Below, piece after piece: positions 1 to 9,707 of a DNA stretch of 32,412 nucleotides. Position numbers and translations under genes: made by a program. Origin of the DNA: Clostridiaceae bacterium (GTDB taxonomy: Bacteria; Bacillota; Clostridia; Saccharofermentanales; DTU023); the NCBI GenBank assembly GCA_012799695.1, contig JAAZKT010000037.1:1-32412 (forward strand), written 5' to 3'. Each line of letters opens with the position of its first letter. The first letter of the stretch is position 1. The notes beneath the pieces are model-generated. The model was not told where the DNA came from and did not search any database. It worked only from the letters and a program-made list of their open reading frames with translations.

Positions 1-65
1 AGCCCCCGTATTTGCTATAGTCTGAATGTAAATTTAGTGTCTTCACAACATAAGTTTACAGCATG

Positions 66-91
66 AGAGGTGCCTCGGCACCTCTTTTTTT
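66..91 (+). terminator. Rho-independent terminator of an off-window plus-strand gene
   Basis: An 8-bp perfect stem (66-73 with 78-85, AGAGGTGC/GCACCTCT) closes a 4-nt loop and runs straight into seven T residues. The T-tract lies on the plus strand, so it ends a rightward transcript that enters from the left edge. Positions 1-65 hold no recognisable gene. Confidence 0.75.
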
Positions 92-95
92 ACCT

Positions 96-136
96 TAAAA
101 ATGGGACCGCCCTTTTGAGACAGCCCCATCAAAAGG
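96..136 (-). terminator. Possible groEL terminator
   Basis: A perfect 8-bp inverted repeat (111-118 with 129-136, CCTTTTGA/TCAAAAGG, 10-nt loop) lies just past the groEL stop. Read leftward it is followed, after about 10 nt, by five T residues (plus-strand A at 97-101). The delay before the T-tract makes it imperfect. Its loop contains the GAGACAGCCCC string that recurs near 6901. Confidence 0.4.
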
Positions 137-150
137 CTTATTTATTCGGC

Positions 151-2078
<1,928 letters not shown>

Positions 2079-2119
2079 TGCATAACCTCCCATATAAAAA
2101 ATATTGTCTTTTTTCGGAA

Positions 2120-2146
2120 TTGGCACTCGGCTTAGGCGAGTGCCAA
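2120..2146 (-). promoter_or_regulatory. CIRCE element (HrcA operator) of groESL
   Basis: Perfect 9-bp inverted repeat TTGGCACTC - 9 nt - GAGTGCCAA. The classical CIRCE is TTAGCACTC-N9-GAGTGCTAA; here both arms carry the same A-to-G change (complement on the other arm), so the palindrome is preserved. It lies between the -10 box and the groES start, where the HrcA repressor would block transcription. Confidence 0.95.
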
Positions 2147-2155
2147 CCAATAAAC

Positions 2156-2184
2156 AATATAAAGAGAACTATTCGTTTTGTCAA
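2156..2184 (-). promoter_or_regulatory. Sigma-A promoter of groESL
   Basis: On the minus strand: -35 TTGACA (complement of 2179-2184), exactly 17 bp, -10 TATATT (complement of 2156-2161). The CIRCE element follows 9 bp downstream, covering the transcription start region. Confidence 0.9.
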
Positions 2185-2194
2185 CTACATGAAA

Positions 2195-2848
2195 TCAAAA
2201 GATCGTGTCCAAAAGTGATCTAAATATGTCTTTTTCCGAAATAAACGCTATAATCTTCGAATCGCCGATGAACTGGCGTATAGGCTCACTTACGACACTA
2301 AAAGAAATGAGCACCATCATAATGAGCCACAGTGAGAAGACGCCCCAAAGCAAACCGAGAACGAGACCACCGAAGCGATTGAGCCACCCGACCACGGGAA
2401 TGCCGTTAAGCGACGGAGTCAAAAGTCGTGCGAGAAGTCCGAGAACGACTTTGACGATAAGATAAATGACGATGAGCACCAGAGCACTGATAACGAGTTG
2501 CCAGACAGAGTTCACCGTTGTTTCAAAGACCGTTTCCCCATCCGGCGAGGGCATTTGTAAAATCCTCCTCGACCAGGATTCCGGCATACCGAATTTCTCC
2601 AGAACGGGCGCAATCGATGCAGGGAGATTTCCGGTACTTTCGTGAACTCGATCTGAAAAATCCTTTATCGAAGCACTAAAGAGCCCTAACTTGTGTAGCC
2701 AACCCGCGATTGGACGGACAAGGAGAAATGCGATGCCGATTGCGATCAACGAGCTGACAACACTGACTGCCGTCAAAAGAAGACCGCGCCGATAGCTGAT
2801 CCAAACAAATAGCAGCAATAGTAAAATTACGAGCACATCAAATATCAT
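2195..2848 (-). CDS. CvpA family membrane protein
   Basis: Integral membrane protein of 217 aa resembling the CvpA (colicin V production) family, which has small multi-pass proteins of poorly defined role. Hydrophobic segments lie at about residues 3-22, 26-48, 112-140 and 155-185. They include the family-like opening IFDVLVILLLLLFVWISYRRG and the Gly-rich NGIPVVGWLNRFGGLVLGLLWG stretch. A loop near residues 50-100 is polar and probably outside. The ATG at 2848 is preceded by GGGAGA (complement of 2857-2862). It is transcribed divergently from the DUF4364 gene. The family assignment rests on length, topology and the Gly-rich helix pair; the function is not inferable. Confidence 0.8.
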   Translation of the reverse strand: MIFDVLVILLLLLFVWISYRRGLLLTAVSVVSSLIAIGIAFLLVRPIAGWLHKLGLFSASIKDFSDRVHESTGNLPASIAPVLEKFGMPESWSRRILQMPSPDGETVFETTVNSVWQLVISALVLIVIYLIVKVVLGLLARLLTPSLNGIPVVGWLNRFGGLVLGLLWGVFSLWLIMMVLISFSVVSEPIRQFIGDSKIIAFISEKDIFRSLLDTIF

Positions 2849-2879
2849 CTAAGATTTCTCCCGCAAAGCTGTGGAGATC

Positions 2880-2885
2880 ATTATA
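2880..2885 (-). promoter_or_regulatory. Putative -10 box for the cvpA-like gene
   Basis: The minus strand reads TTGTTATAATG, a perfect TATAAT preceded by TGT (extended -10). No convincing -35 is seen at the usual spacing. It sits about 32 bp before the cvpA-like start. Confidence 0.5.
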
Positions 2886-2958
2886 ACAAACGAAGGGGCA
2901 AGAGCACATTGTGTTATGATCGATTCTAAGTAGATTGCGTTGCCCGGAGGACCAACCA

Positions 2959-3525
2959 ATGCAGGAGACCAAAATTCCGATCCATAAATTGATACTGCTC
3001 TATATCGTCGAACAGGCGCCGGGACTTCGTCGATCTTATCTACAAGACACAGCTCTCGCATCATTGTCTATGGACTATTTCGATGTGATGCGTGCGCTCG
3101 ACGATCTGATCGATACGGGGCTCATTCACGTCGGAGCACGTAAAGGCGAAGAAGCTCTCGATGCCCATAATCGCATTATCGAACGATGTGACCTGACGGA
3201 CAAGGGATTAGTAGCCATTTCCGCTCTCAAACACCAAATTCCCGCGGCGACGAGGCGTTTCATCACCCAATATCTCGAAGCTCACAGCTATCGGCGCAAA
3301 ATGGCCGATGCCGTAACCGTCAAAATCGAGCTCACATCGGACGGTCAATACGAGCTCATCTGCCGTCAAAAGGAAGGCAATGACACGAGTTTTCTATTGA
3401 AGCTCCGATTCCCGACCGAAGAGATGGCGGAGAAAGCGTCCAGAACTTGGCGTGAGCACCCGGACGATATTGTCAACACGTTGATTCATTCGCTTTTGAT
3501 CGACACACCCGAAGAACCGAAATAG
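2959..3525 (+). CDS. DUF4364 family protein, probable winged-helix regulator
   Basis: Cytoplasmic 188-aa protein beginning MQETKIPIHKLILLYIVEQA. That opening, followed by LDDLIDTGLIHV and a mixed alpha/beta C-terminal half, matches the DUF4364 family of Clostridia. The N-terminal ~90 residues have the helix pattern of a winged-helix DNA-binding domain. No DNA target can be read from this window. An upstream TTG at 2935 is in frame, but GGAGG at 2946-2950 sits 8 nt before the ATG at 2959, which decides the start. The gene stands alone on the plus strand between two minus-strand membrane-protein genes. Confidence 0.85.
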   Translation: MQETKIPIHKLILLYIVEQAPGLRRSYLQDTALASLSMDYFDVMRALDDLIDTGLIHVGARKGEEALDAHNRIIERCDLTDKGLVAISALKHQIPAATRRFITQYLEAHSYRRKMADAVTVKIELTSDGQYELICRQKEGNDTSFLLKLRFPTEEMAEKASRTWREHPDDIVNTLIHSLLIDTPEEPK

Positions 3526-3554
3526 TGTTGCACCATTCCGAGTGATGTCGTACT

Positions 3555-3579
3555 TGGAAATCCGTTCCATTTTGTTTAT
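3555..3579 (+). terminator. Weak hairpin plus T-rich tract after the DUF4364 gene
   Basis: A 5-bp stem (3555-3559 with 3565-3569, TGGAA/TTCCA) is followed by TTTTGTTTATT. The stem is short for a terminator, but position and T-richness fit the end of the DUF4364 transcript. Confidence 0.3.
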
Positions 3580-3651
3580 TACCGGCAAAAGATGCTTCCT
3601 GCCATAGCGACGACAACATAGGCTGAGGGATAGTTTTAAAATTGCTCCCTA

Positions 3652-4314
3652 TCAACAATCTTTCTTCATCGCGTTGTATCCAATCAACACCGTCCATGCG
3701 TACGCGCAGGTTTTTGGAATCATGAGAACTCCAATGATAGGGACTGAACTTGCAAACAGTACCACGGGAATATAAAAGCCAAAACTCAAAACAATCGTAA
3801 GCCACACATATTTAAAGGGATGGTCCTGTTTCTCTTTTGCAGTTTGATAAAACAAAACGATAATTAAAAGTCCCAAAAATGCAAAGGGAATATTTCGATA
3901 GATCCCCCAAGATAAGGGTGGCGTTGCACTTAGCCATTGATTTTGCGGGAATAAACAGAGCGCAATGCGGGACAGCGCAAGTACCCAGACGGCAACGGTA
4001 AGTTCTTTCTTCCCTGATATTTGATAGCGTTCCCGCCACACGTAGTAGAGCAGTACGTAAAACAAGGTCATCGTGACGGAGGTGATCAGCTTGCCGATGC
4101 CGAGTGCCGCCGTATAATCTGCTAAACCTGTTGTGCATAGTGCAATCACCCTAGGAACTAAATGAAATGCATCACCGAAACCTAAAGTGACCGCCATGAC
4201 TCCATAAAGGAGATACTGACGTTTCCCCTTGCTTCCAATAATCATTTTTATGCCGAGGAAGATGACTGTAGACAAGTAAACAACATGAAAAATTGTTTCA
4301 AAGACGGCTTGCAT
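3652..4314 (-). CDS. Multi-pass integral membrane protein, unrecognised family
   Basis: The 220-aa product is almost entirely hydrophobic. About seven membrane helices can be picked out, near residues 5-24, 33-52, 68-92, 103-120, 140-156, 168-187 and 193-213. Short polar loops separate them, and there is no signal peptide or extra soluble domain. The last residues are MKKDC, a basic cytoplasmic end. I do not recognise a catalytic or transport motif, so no function is assigned. AAGGAGAT lies 7 nt before the ATG. The gene is flanked by long non-coding DNA on its upstream side and appears monocistronic. AT content is somewhat higher than in its neighbours, which may point to different ancestry. 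Confidence 0.75.
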   Translation of the reverse strand: MQAVFETIFHVVYLSTVIFLGIKMIIGSKGKRQYLLYGVMAVTLGFGDAFHLVPRVIALCTTGLADYTAALGIGKLITSVTMTLFYVLLYYVWRERYQISGKKELTVAVWVLALSRIALCLFPQNQWLSATPPLSWGIYRNIPFAFLGLLIIVLFYQTAKEKQDHPFKYVWLTIVLSFGFYIPVVLFASSVPIIGVLMIPKTCAYAWTVLIGYNAMKKDC

Positions 4315-4736
4315 GATGAAGATCTCCTTTCAGTCTAGACATTGTTCAAATCTATCCTAATTAATCCCGCCATTTTGACGTGAAAAAGATCCAATGATCA
4401 GCAGATCAGGCGGCGAATAACTTCTAGGAGCAAATCGCAGTTGCTCTTCTTCTGCACCAACAGAGTAAGCATATTAGAAAATACAAGTTCGACAAAATCA
4501 GTTTCGAAATAAACGGTTGCAAAATGCATTGTTATTGTAATGAATTTTGTGCAGTGCTGTCAATTCGCCTCATCAAAACTCGAGCATCCCATGATCACGC
4601 TATCCTCGGAAGTTTCATCAGAAAGTGTACTTCAAAAAGCAATCAAGGGAGTCGGTCGTTTTTCAATAAGGCAGAGATGCTTTCAGTGAGTTTCAGCTAA
4701 AATGTAATAAAGTTTCAATGAATTGTGCGAATGTAG
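4315..4736. other. Intergenic region with no recognisable gene
   Basis: The stretch separates the divergent membrane-protein and sigma-factor genes. It is AT-richer than the coding DNA. Apart from the ribosome-binding site of the leftward gene at its left end, I see no RNA gene, strong hairpin or convincing sigma-A promoter. Confidence 0.6.
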
Positions 4737-4763
4737 TGAAACGAATACGATTCCGGTGTATTA
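4737..4763 (+). promoter_or_regulatory. Possible ECF-type (autoregulatory) promoter of the sigma gene
   Basis: TGAAAC at 4737-4742, a common ECF -35 core, is followed after 15 bp by GTATTA (4758-4763), about 38 bp before the sigma-factor ATG. Inferred from general ECF promoter form; no -10 rule for this sigma is known to me. A similar TGAAACGA string lies upstream of the gene at 27130. Confidence 0.35.
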
Positions 4764-4801
4764 GGGTGAAGAGGCCTTAATAAAGAGAGAGGAGATCCGA
4801 T

Positions 4802-5362
4802 ATGGACGACAGCAAAATTGTCGAACTGTTCTTTGATCGATCCGAACTGGCCATATCGGAAACCAGCAAGAAATACGGAAGGTATTGCCACTACATCGCT
4901 TACAACATCCTACGCAACAATGAAGACGCGGAAGAGTGCGTTAACGACACGTACATGAGGGCGTGGAATTCCATTCCCCCGAAGCGTCCGAACAAGTTGC
5001 AGACGTACCTCGGAAAAATCACGCGCAATCTGGCGCTGAATATGCTTGAAAAATTGACCGCACAGAAACGCGGCAAGGGTCAGGTACCGCTCGTTCTCGA
5101 TGAATTGGCGGAATGCATTCCGGACGAGAGGTCCTCTACCGATATCGTCGAGGATATGTATATCAAGGAACTGCTCGATCGCTTTCTTGACGCGCTTCCG
5201 GCAGAAACACGGAAAATATTCGTCCGTCGCTATTGGTACATGAGTGCCGTCAAGGAAATTGCACGCGAATACAACCTGACCGAAAGCAAAGTGACCGTCA
5301 CGCTATTCCGAACGAGAAAGAAACTCAAAGAATATTTAGAGGAAAAAGGCATTCACTTATGA
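4802..5362 (+). CDS. RNA polymerase sigma factor, sigma-70/ECF type
   Basis: Directs RNA polymerase to a specific promoter set. In the 186-aa protein, region 2 is visible at about residues 25-75 (NEDAEECVNDTYMRAWNSIP) and region 4 at about 130-182 (LPAETRKIFVRRYWY ... IAREYNLTESKVTVTLFRTRKKL, a helix-turn-helix). Regions 1 and 3 are absent, which defines the ECF group. GAGAGGAG precedes the ATG. Its stop overlaps the next gene's start as ATGA, so the two are translationally coupled. That is the usual layout for an ECF sigma and its membrane anti-sigma partner. The partner's extracytoplasmic domain suggests that the signal is sensed outside the cell. Confidence 0.92.
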   Translation: MDDSKIVELFFDRSELAISETSKKYGRYCHYIAYNILRNNEDAEECVNDTYMRAWNSIPPKRPNKLQTYLGKITRNLALNMLEKLTAQKRGKGQVPLVLDELAECIPDERSSTDIVEDMYIKELLDRFLDALPAETRKIFVRRYWYMSAVKEIAREYNLTESKVTVTLFRTRKKLKEYLEEKGIHL

Positions 5363-6420
5363 AAGAAAAACGCTTTTTACATATAATCGGTGACATCGAC
5401 GACAGACATATCGCGGAAGCCGCGCCGAAGGCAAAAAAACGCTTCGCGCCCGCATGGACAAAATGGATCGCCGCCGCGGCCTGTCTCGGCCTCGTCGTCG
5501 GTGCCGTCTTAATCGTCCCGAAGCTTGAACGCAAACAACCGATCGAGCCGTCAGAGGATATTCCCATCTCTAGCATAAAAACGATCTCACCTCCCGAAGA
5601 ATTCCCCGTTTCCGACAAAACGACCGCCAAGGTGCGCTACGCGACCGACGAGGAAGTATTCGAAGCCGTGAAAACGGGGCAATGGGAATATCTGCTTGAG
5701 TACTTAACTGAAGATGAAATGTTTGCCAAAGACAACATGTACATCTTCCGCGGCGTTGTTATTGAACTCACGAATTATTCAATCGATTTTGGATCGACTG
5801 TAGAAATACTTACCGTCGCGACGATTGATGTTCAGAAAGTTTACAAAGGGGTCATCTCCACAGGACGACCGCTTAGTGTTCTTCTTCCCTGTGCCGTTTA
5901 CCCGGATGGTTGGGTCTATATGGAAGACACGGAAATCATTTCCCAAATCAAAGTCGGGATGGAAGGCGTCTTTATGACTTATGTTTGTGATGACAATTCC
6001 ATCTACCAACGGGGAACCGGAACTCTGTTAAAGACCGACCTCGCTTCGTGCGGCATTGGTGACGGTATGAGATGGGTATTCCTGGATACGGGTCAAGGTC
6101 TATCGTTTGCGGAGTTTGCTTACCCCGGCGCCGCCGGTACGAAAACGCTTGACGATATTGAAGCCTATGTCCTCAAGATGATCCATTCAACAACACCCAC
6201 GATAACCACAACCGTCGTCGAGGGAACTACCGTGAAATTGCCCGATGAAACGAGCGCACCGGATACAAACCCTTCTGAGACCACCGTACCGATTGACAAA
6301 AGAGCGAACAAGGATGAAAAACCTTCCTCACTCCTGATCACCTTTATCGTTGCCGGAGCCATTCTCATCATCGGCGCGGCAATTTACATCTTTTACAAGG
6401 CAAGGAAAAAGGGGTCGTAA
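5359..6420 (+). CDS. Membrane-anchored putative anti-sigma factor with extracytoplasmic domain
   Basis: The 353-aa product has a short cytoplasmic N terminus (MKEKRFLHIIGDIDDRHIAE, residues 1-20), a first TM at about 35-54 and an extracytoplasmic region of about 270 residues. A Ser/Thr/Pro-rich linker (about 275-320) and a second TM (324-345) with a basic KARKKGS end complete it. The IGDIDDRHIAEA element just before the first TM is commonly seen in ECF partners of Clostridia. Anti-sigma function is inferred from this, the coupling and the topology. The start at 5359 overlaps the sigma stop; an upstream reading frame from 5233 is only overlap with sigma and was rejected. The C-terminal anchor resembles that of the 27130 protein. 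Confidence 0.75.
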   Translation: MKEKRFLHIIGDIDDRHIAEAAPKAKKRFAPAWTKWIAAAACLGLVVGAVLIVPKLERKQPIEPSEDIPISSIKTISPPEEFPVSDKTTAKVRYATDEEVFEAVKTGQWEYLLEYLTEDEMFAKDNMYIFRGVVIELTNYSIDFGSTVEILTVATIDVQKVYKGVISTGRPLSVLLPCAVYPDGWVYMEDTEIISQIKVGMEGVFMTYVCDDNSIYQRGTGTLLKTDLASCGIGDGMRWVFLDTGQGLSFAEFAYPGAAGTKTLDDIEAYVLKMIHSTTPTITTTVVEGTTVKLPDETSAPDTNPSETTVPIDKRANKDEKPSSLLITFIVAGAILIIGAAIYIFYKARKKGS

Positions 6421-6455
6421 TTCATACAAAGCACATGCCTAGCACACGATGAAAA

Positions 6456-6508
6456 GAGGCTGTCTCAAAACCGCTCATCAAGAGCGATGATTAGATAGCC
6501 TCCTTTTG
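6456..6508 (+). terminator. Terminator of the sigma/anti-sigma operon
   Basis: A 10-bp stem (6456-6465 GAGGCTGTCT with 6493-6502 AGATAGCCTC, one G-U pair) is followed by CTTTT. The loop has its own smaller palindrome (CGCTC ... GAGCG). It lies 35 bp after the stop codon. The left arm shares GGCTGTCTCAAAACCGCTCA with the hairpin at 6867. Confidence 0.65.
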
Positions 6509-6543
6509 GGTTACGCTCTTGATCCAAACACCAGATTTTTTCC

Positions 6544-6833
6544 GATGTACAATTTTGCAGTTAATATCGATTTTCTGGATTTGGGTCTGAAGCTAGTGTG
6601 GAGTTTTGCAGATTAGATCGATTTTTCGGACCTCACTCGCGAAACCGATGTGCAATTTTGCAGTTAATATCGGATTTTTGGACTTTTCACCCGGTGCCAA
6701 CACCATAAATGTGTGGTTTTTCAACTTATAGCAGCGATTTTTCGATTTAAGTTGAAATTTTGCACAGCATAGGAGGCTAAGCATTTTGGCGTCGTCCGAG
6801 TGCAGTTTTTCAATTAATATCGATTTTCTGGAC
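6544..6833. repeat. Five degenerate copies of a ~37-bp intergenic repeat
   Basis: Copies begin at about 6544, 6595, 6647, 6708 and 6797. Each has the form GTGCAGTTTTGCAG, TTAATATCGATTTT, then C/TGGAC. Copies 1, 2, 3 and 5 align without gaps over 37 bp; copy 4 is diverged and is followed by an inverted match (TCAACTTA at 6721-6728 with TAAGTTGA at 6748-6755). Start-to-start spacing is 51, 52, 61 and 89 bp, so spacers vary and are unrelated. A minus-strand frame through it (6593-6886) reads the repeats but has no coding character. The array fills the space between two convergent operons. Confidence 0.75.
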
Positions 6834-6866
6834 TTTACATTCTCGGGTTTCCACAAAAGGAAAGGA

Positions 6867-6908
6867 GCTGTCTCAAAACCGCTCACTTTTTAGCGGTTTT
6901 GAGACAGC
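6867..6908 (-). terminator. Strong hairpin ending the Tad/phosphosignalling operon
   Basis: Perfect 17-bp stem (6867-6883 with 6892-6908, GCTGTCTCAAAACCGCT) with an 8-nt loop. Leftward it runs into a pyrimidine tract (CTCCTTTCCTTTT). It is 37 bp past the stop of the last operon gene. The tract is not a pure T-run, so termination strength is uncertain. Confidence 0.7.
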
Positions 6909-6944
6909 CCCGTATATATGAGTCGAGACAGACTGTTTCCCTGA

Positions 6945-9635
6945 TCAGCCTCTATGTTCGTCAAGTATTGTCGTCTCGTCCGTCTGCCTTTTTGCGAGGA
7001 GTGTCGTTTCACCGAAATCCAACTTAGATGGATCGCTCGCATCAGAATAGCCGTCCCGTTCAGACTCGCCCACCTCTCCGGCATGTTGTGATTGTTGGTA
7101 CAACTGGTCATACAGCTGATTGGTAACCGGTTGATCCGACCGCAATTTGTTTTCCCACATATCCTGAGGAAACTCCTTGTCTTTCCCGCGATATACGTAT
7201 GGATTCATGACTGTTGAGCCCTCTGTAGGTAACGGCGCGGCGGGGTATTGAGGCGATAAAGGCACCGTTGAACTCTGTGCGGGCATGGGAGCGCTAGGAT
7301 AAGGAGAAGGAAATGGACCTGATGTGCTCCTCGCAGGCATCGGCACGCCGGGATGGGAAGGCTCTGAATGGAGTTTTCGACGTTTTTTCGACCGGCGCGA
7401 AAGAATGAAGTAGACCATGAAAGCGGTCAAAAGACATGCCAAAGCGGCACCTACGTAGACAAGAATTCTGATTTGTTCGTTATTCATGATATTCACCCAC
7501 CAATTTGTCGTCACATAGAAGCCGGAAACTTCTTTTTCCGTTTGATTACCCGCGGCATCGACGCAAACAACGCGCAAATGGCGGGCACTTTTTGAATCGC
7601 CTTTGAGAGTGTAAAGAAAATCCTCTCTTCTGGAAACCAGTTCATCGATCGAACTCCCACTCCACTCTCTGACTGTTTCTCCGTCTAGATAGAGTGTAAC
7701 ACTTGCGAGCTTCGCATTGTCATCCGCGGAGAAAATGACATCATACTCGCTTGCTTCATAGGCTTTTCCATCCTCGAGATTGAGGAACGATACGATCGGC
7801 GCCGTATTGTCGACGACAAAGCTGATATCCGTTCCTTCAAGTGCAGAGGAACTATCGGAGAGATTGCCCGCGCTGTCCTTGGAATTGAAACTCAGGCGAT
7901 ACATACCGTCTTCCAAGAAATTTTTGCCGTGCACGCGGTAACTGTACTGATAGAAAGTATCAGCATCCCCATTCTGCTCTAAACTATAATCGACGCCTTC
8001 TTTCAGCGTGGTGGAGAGGTTGTCCTTAAAAAGAGTCACGCGGTTCATGGTCAGCTTGTTGACATTCGTCTCCGTCACAGATACATCGGGTGCTTTTTTG
8101 ACGTACGTTCCCGCCAACGCTTTCGTTTCATCGCTGAGCGCATAGGTAGATCCAAATCGGTTGACGGAGAACCGAATCGTCTCGGATACCGTATTGTTCG
8201 CCTTATCCGCCATATTCACGGTAAGCGTGTACAAATCATCCATTTCCCTCGTATGCGGGAATTCCATGTACTCCACCCGACCACCCGTCGACTCCGCTTT
8301 CAAGTCTTTGATGTCACGGATGACGCCGCGGCGCTGCCCTTCAAGCTGAATGTCCACGCTCTCCGGTACGAGATGCGAGTCATTGTATTCGATGATGGGA
8401 GCAACTCTCGTCTGGCCGTTCGCCCCTGCCGGGATCCCGGTAACGGTCAATGAGGGCGGACTTAAATCGATAACAAACTTCTCTCCCTTGTAGGGCTCCG
8501 ACTGACGCCCCACTATATCGGTACAGCTGACCGCAAGGGAATATTCGCCGTCCGCATCGTAGAGAATCTCCGCGGTGTGTTTACTCCCGTCGCTCCGCCA
8601 GTCACTCACGACAGGGGGCTCCACGTCTTCGCCGTTCCGACTGGCGGACTGTTCGATTTCCACCAACTCGGGATCGAAGTTTGTTTCCTCAACGACAATG
8701 GTCGCCTTCCGGATTTTGTTGTAGAAATTCGATGTGGCCGCCTCATTATTGTCAAACTGAACGCTCAGCACGGGAGCCGCCTTATCGATGCTAAATTCTT
8801 CATTGATAGGTTTCGCAGAATAGCCGACGGGATCTTTGTACGTTATGTCAACTTTGTAGACTCCTTCTTCAGTAAAGGAAATCATCTTGGAAAAAGATGT
8901 GACCGTTTCATTCTTGAATGGACCGCTTACCGCGATATTCATAAAGTCATTCTGTCCGGGGGGCTTGTGTTTGATAGAGATCTTAACATCTTTTTCATCA
9001 AAATTATTTTCCGTGACCAGAAGTGTTCCCGTCACCGCCTCGGAATAAAAACCGCCTTCCTCTTTCTCTTTATCAAATGTCAGCTCGATGACAGGCGGAA
9101 CAGAGTCAATAAGAAAATAATCCGAGAAAGACACTTGTCCTGTAATTGTGGTGGGACCCTCGATAACAAAACCATAGTGTCCATCCTTTTTGAACGTCAG
9201 CTTACCTTCGTAAGTACGATCCAGACCGCTTACCGGTATAAATGTGATATTTTGTTTTTGAACTTGTCCAAAATCCTGGAAATAATAGGGCGAATACCTG
9301 ACACCGATATAAAAGTCATCCAGCGTCCAATTCCCCGTCACGATCCGTATGGTCGCTGTACGCGATGTTCTGTAGTAATTCCCGCTGTACGATTGATTGT
9401 TGTTGTAAGTTACCTTTACCGAGGGATAAGTGATGACCGGCTTGACGGGATTGATCGGCGGTTTAATGATACCAAGTGCATAACGCGGGTCAGTCATAGA
9501 CAGCGCGGCCTCTTTCTCTCCGAAATCAAACGATTCGGCGAACGAGGGCGCCCTTACGATCGTAACAAGGCCAAGGAAAGTGATGACGGTCAAAAACAAG
9601 ACCACCTGCTTTAGCGAGTGAATACGGTAGTTCAT
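6945..9635 (-). CDS. Ig-like repeat surface protein with FHA-ligand-like cytoplasmic tail
   Basis: Type I membrane protein of 896 aa. It has a signal sequence (1-34, cleavage near SFAES), then about six Ig-like modules at roughly 68-180, 181-286, 287-390, 391-495, 500-610 and 611-715. Most open with an aromatic-rich strand and a TI-x-V-x-E-x-NFD-type motif (TLLVTENNFDEKDV at 204, ATIVVEETNFDPELV at 311). A TM (about 724-746) and a basic stop-transfer RRSKKRRK follow. The ~150-residue cytoplasmic tail is Pro-rich and ends in FGETTLLAKRQTDETTILD (874-892). That tail matches a motif in the FHA protein of the same operon, suggesting it is a kinase substrate and FHA ligand. Adhesin or pilus-associated role is inferred. 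It is the last gene of the operon, with a GGGGGGAT ribosome-binding site. Confidence 0.8.
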   Translation of the reverse strand: MNYRIHSLKQVVLFLTVITFLGLVTIVRAPSFAESFDFGEKEAALSMTDPRYALGIIKPPINPVKPVITYPSVKVTYNNNQSYSGNYYRTSRTATIRIVTGNWTLDDFYIGVRYSPYYFQDFGQVQKQNITFIPVSGLDRTYEGKLTFKKDGHYGFVIEGPTTITGQVSFSDYFLIDSVPPVIELTFDKEKEEGGFYSEAVTGTLLVTENNFDEKDVKISIKHKPPGQNDFMNIAVSGPFKNETVTSFSKMISFTEEGVYKVDITYKDPVGYSAKPINEEFSIDKAAPVLSVQFDNNEAATSNFYNKIRKATIVVEETNFDPELVEIEQSASRNGEDVEPPVVSDWRSDGSKHTAEILYDADGEYSLAVSCTDIVGRQSEPYKGEKFVIDLSPPSLTVTGIPAGANGQTRVAPIIEYNDSHLVPESVDIQLEGQRRGVIRDIKDLKAESTGGRVEYMEFPHTREMDDLYTLTVNMADKANNTVSETIRFSVNRFGSTYALSDETKALAGTYVKKAPDVSVTETNVNKLTMNRVTLFKDNLSTTLKEGVDYSLEQNGDADTFYQYSYRVHGKNFLEDGMYRLSFNSKDSAGNLSDSSSALEGTDISFVVDNTAPIVSFLNLEDGKAYEASEYDVIFSADDNAKLASVTLYLDGETVREWSGSSIDELVSRREDFLYTLKGDSKSARHLRVVCVDAAGNQTEKEVSGFYVTTNWWVNIMNNEQIRILVYVGAALACLLTAFMVYFILSRRSKKRRKLHSEPSHPGVPMPARSTSGPFPSPYPSAPMPAQSSTVPLSPQYPAAPLPTEGSTVMNPYVYRGKDKEFPQDMWENKLRSDQPVTNQLYDQLYQQSQHAGEVGESERDGYSDASDPSKLDFGETTLLAKRQTDETTILDEHRG

Positions 9636-9707
9636 AACAAGATCCCCCCTTCTACGCTAAACGGAAGGCATTTCGTCATTTGATCAATCGGAGTCACAAT
9701 TCGCAAC

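Noticed and set aside
3628-3655. Hairpin as terminator of the minus-strand membrane protein gene
   Set aside because: Only a 5-bp AGGGA/TCCCT pairing remains once the sequence is aligned, and no T-tract follows.
4527-4703. A 58-codon open frame (MHCYCNEFCAV...) in the gap before the sigma gene
   Set aside because: No ribosome-binding site, no recognisable family and composition like random non-coding DNA.
5233-5358. Upstream start for the anti-sigma-like gene
   Set aside because: The 42 extra residues lie wholly within the sigma gene in another frame; the ATG overlapping the sigma stop is the natural start.
6544-6833. CRISPR array
   Set aside because: Repeat copies are diverged, spacers vary from about 14 to 52 bp, and no cas genes are present.
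6593-6886. A 97-residue minus-strand open frame through the repeat array
   Set aside because: It simply reads the repeats (recurring KS-K/R-x-ILI-x-KLH), starts inside the hairpin region, has no ribosome-binding site and overlaps a terminator.
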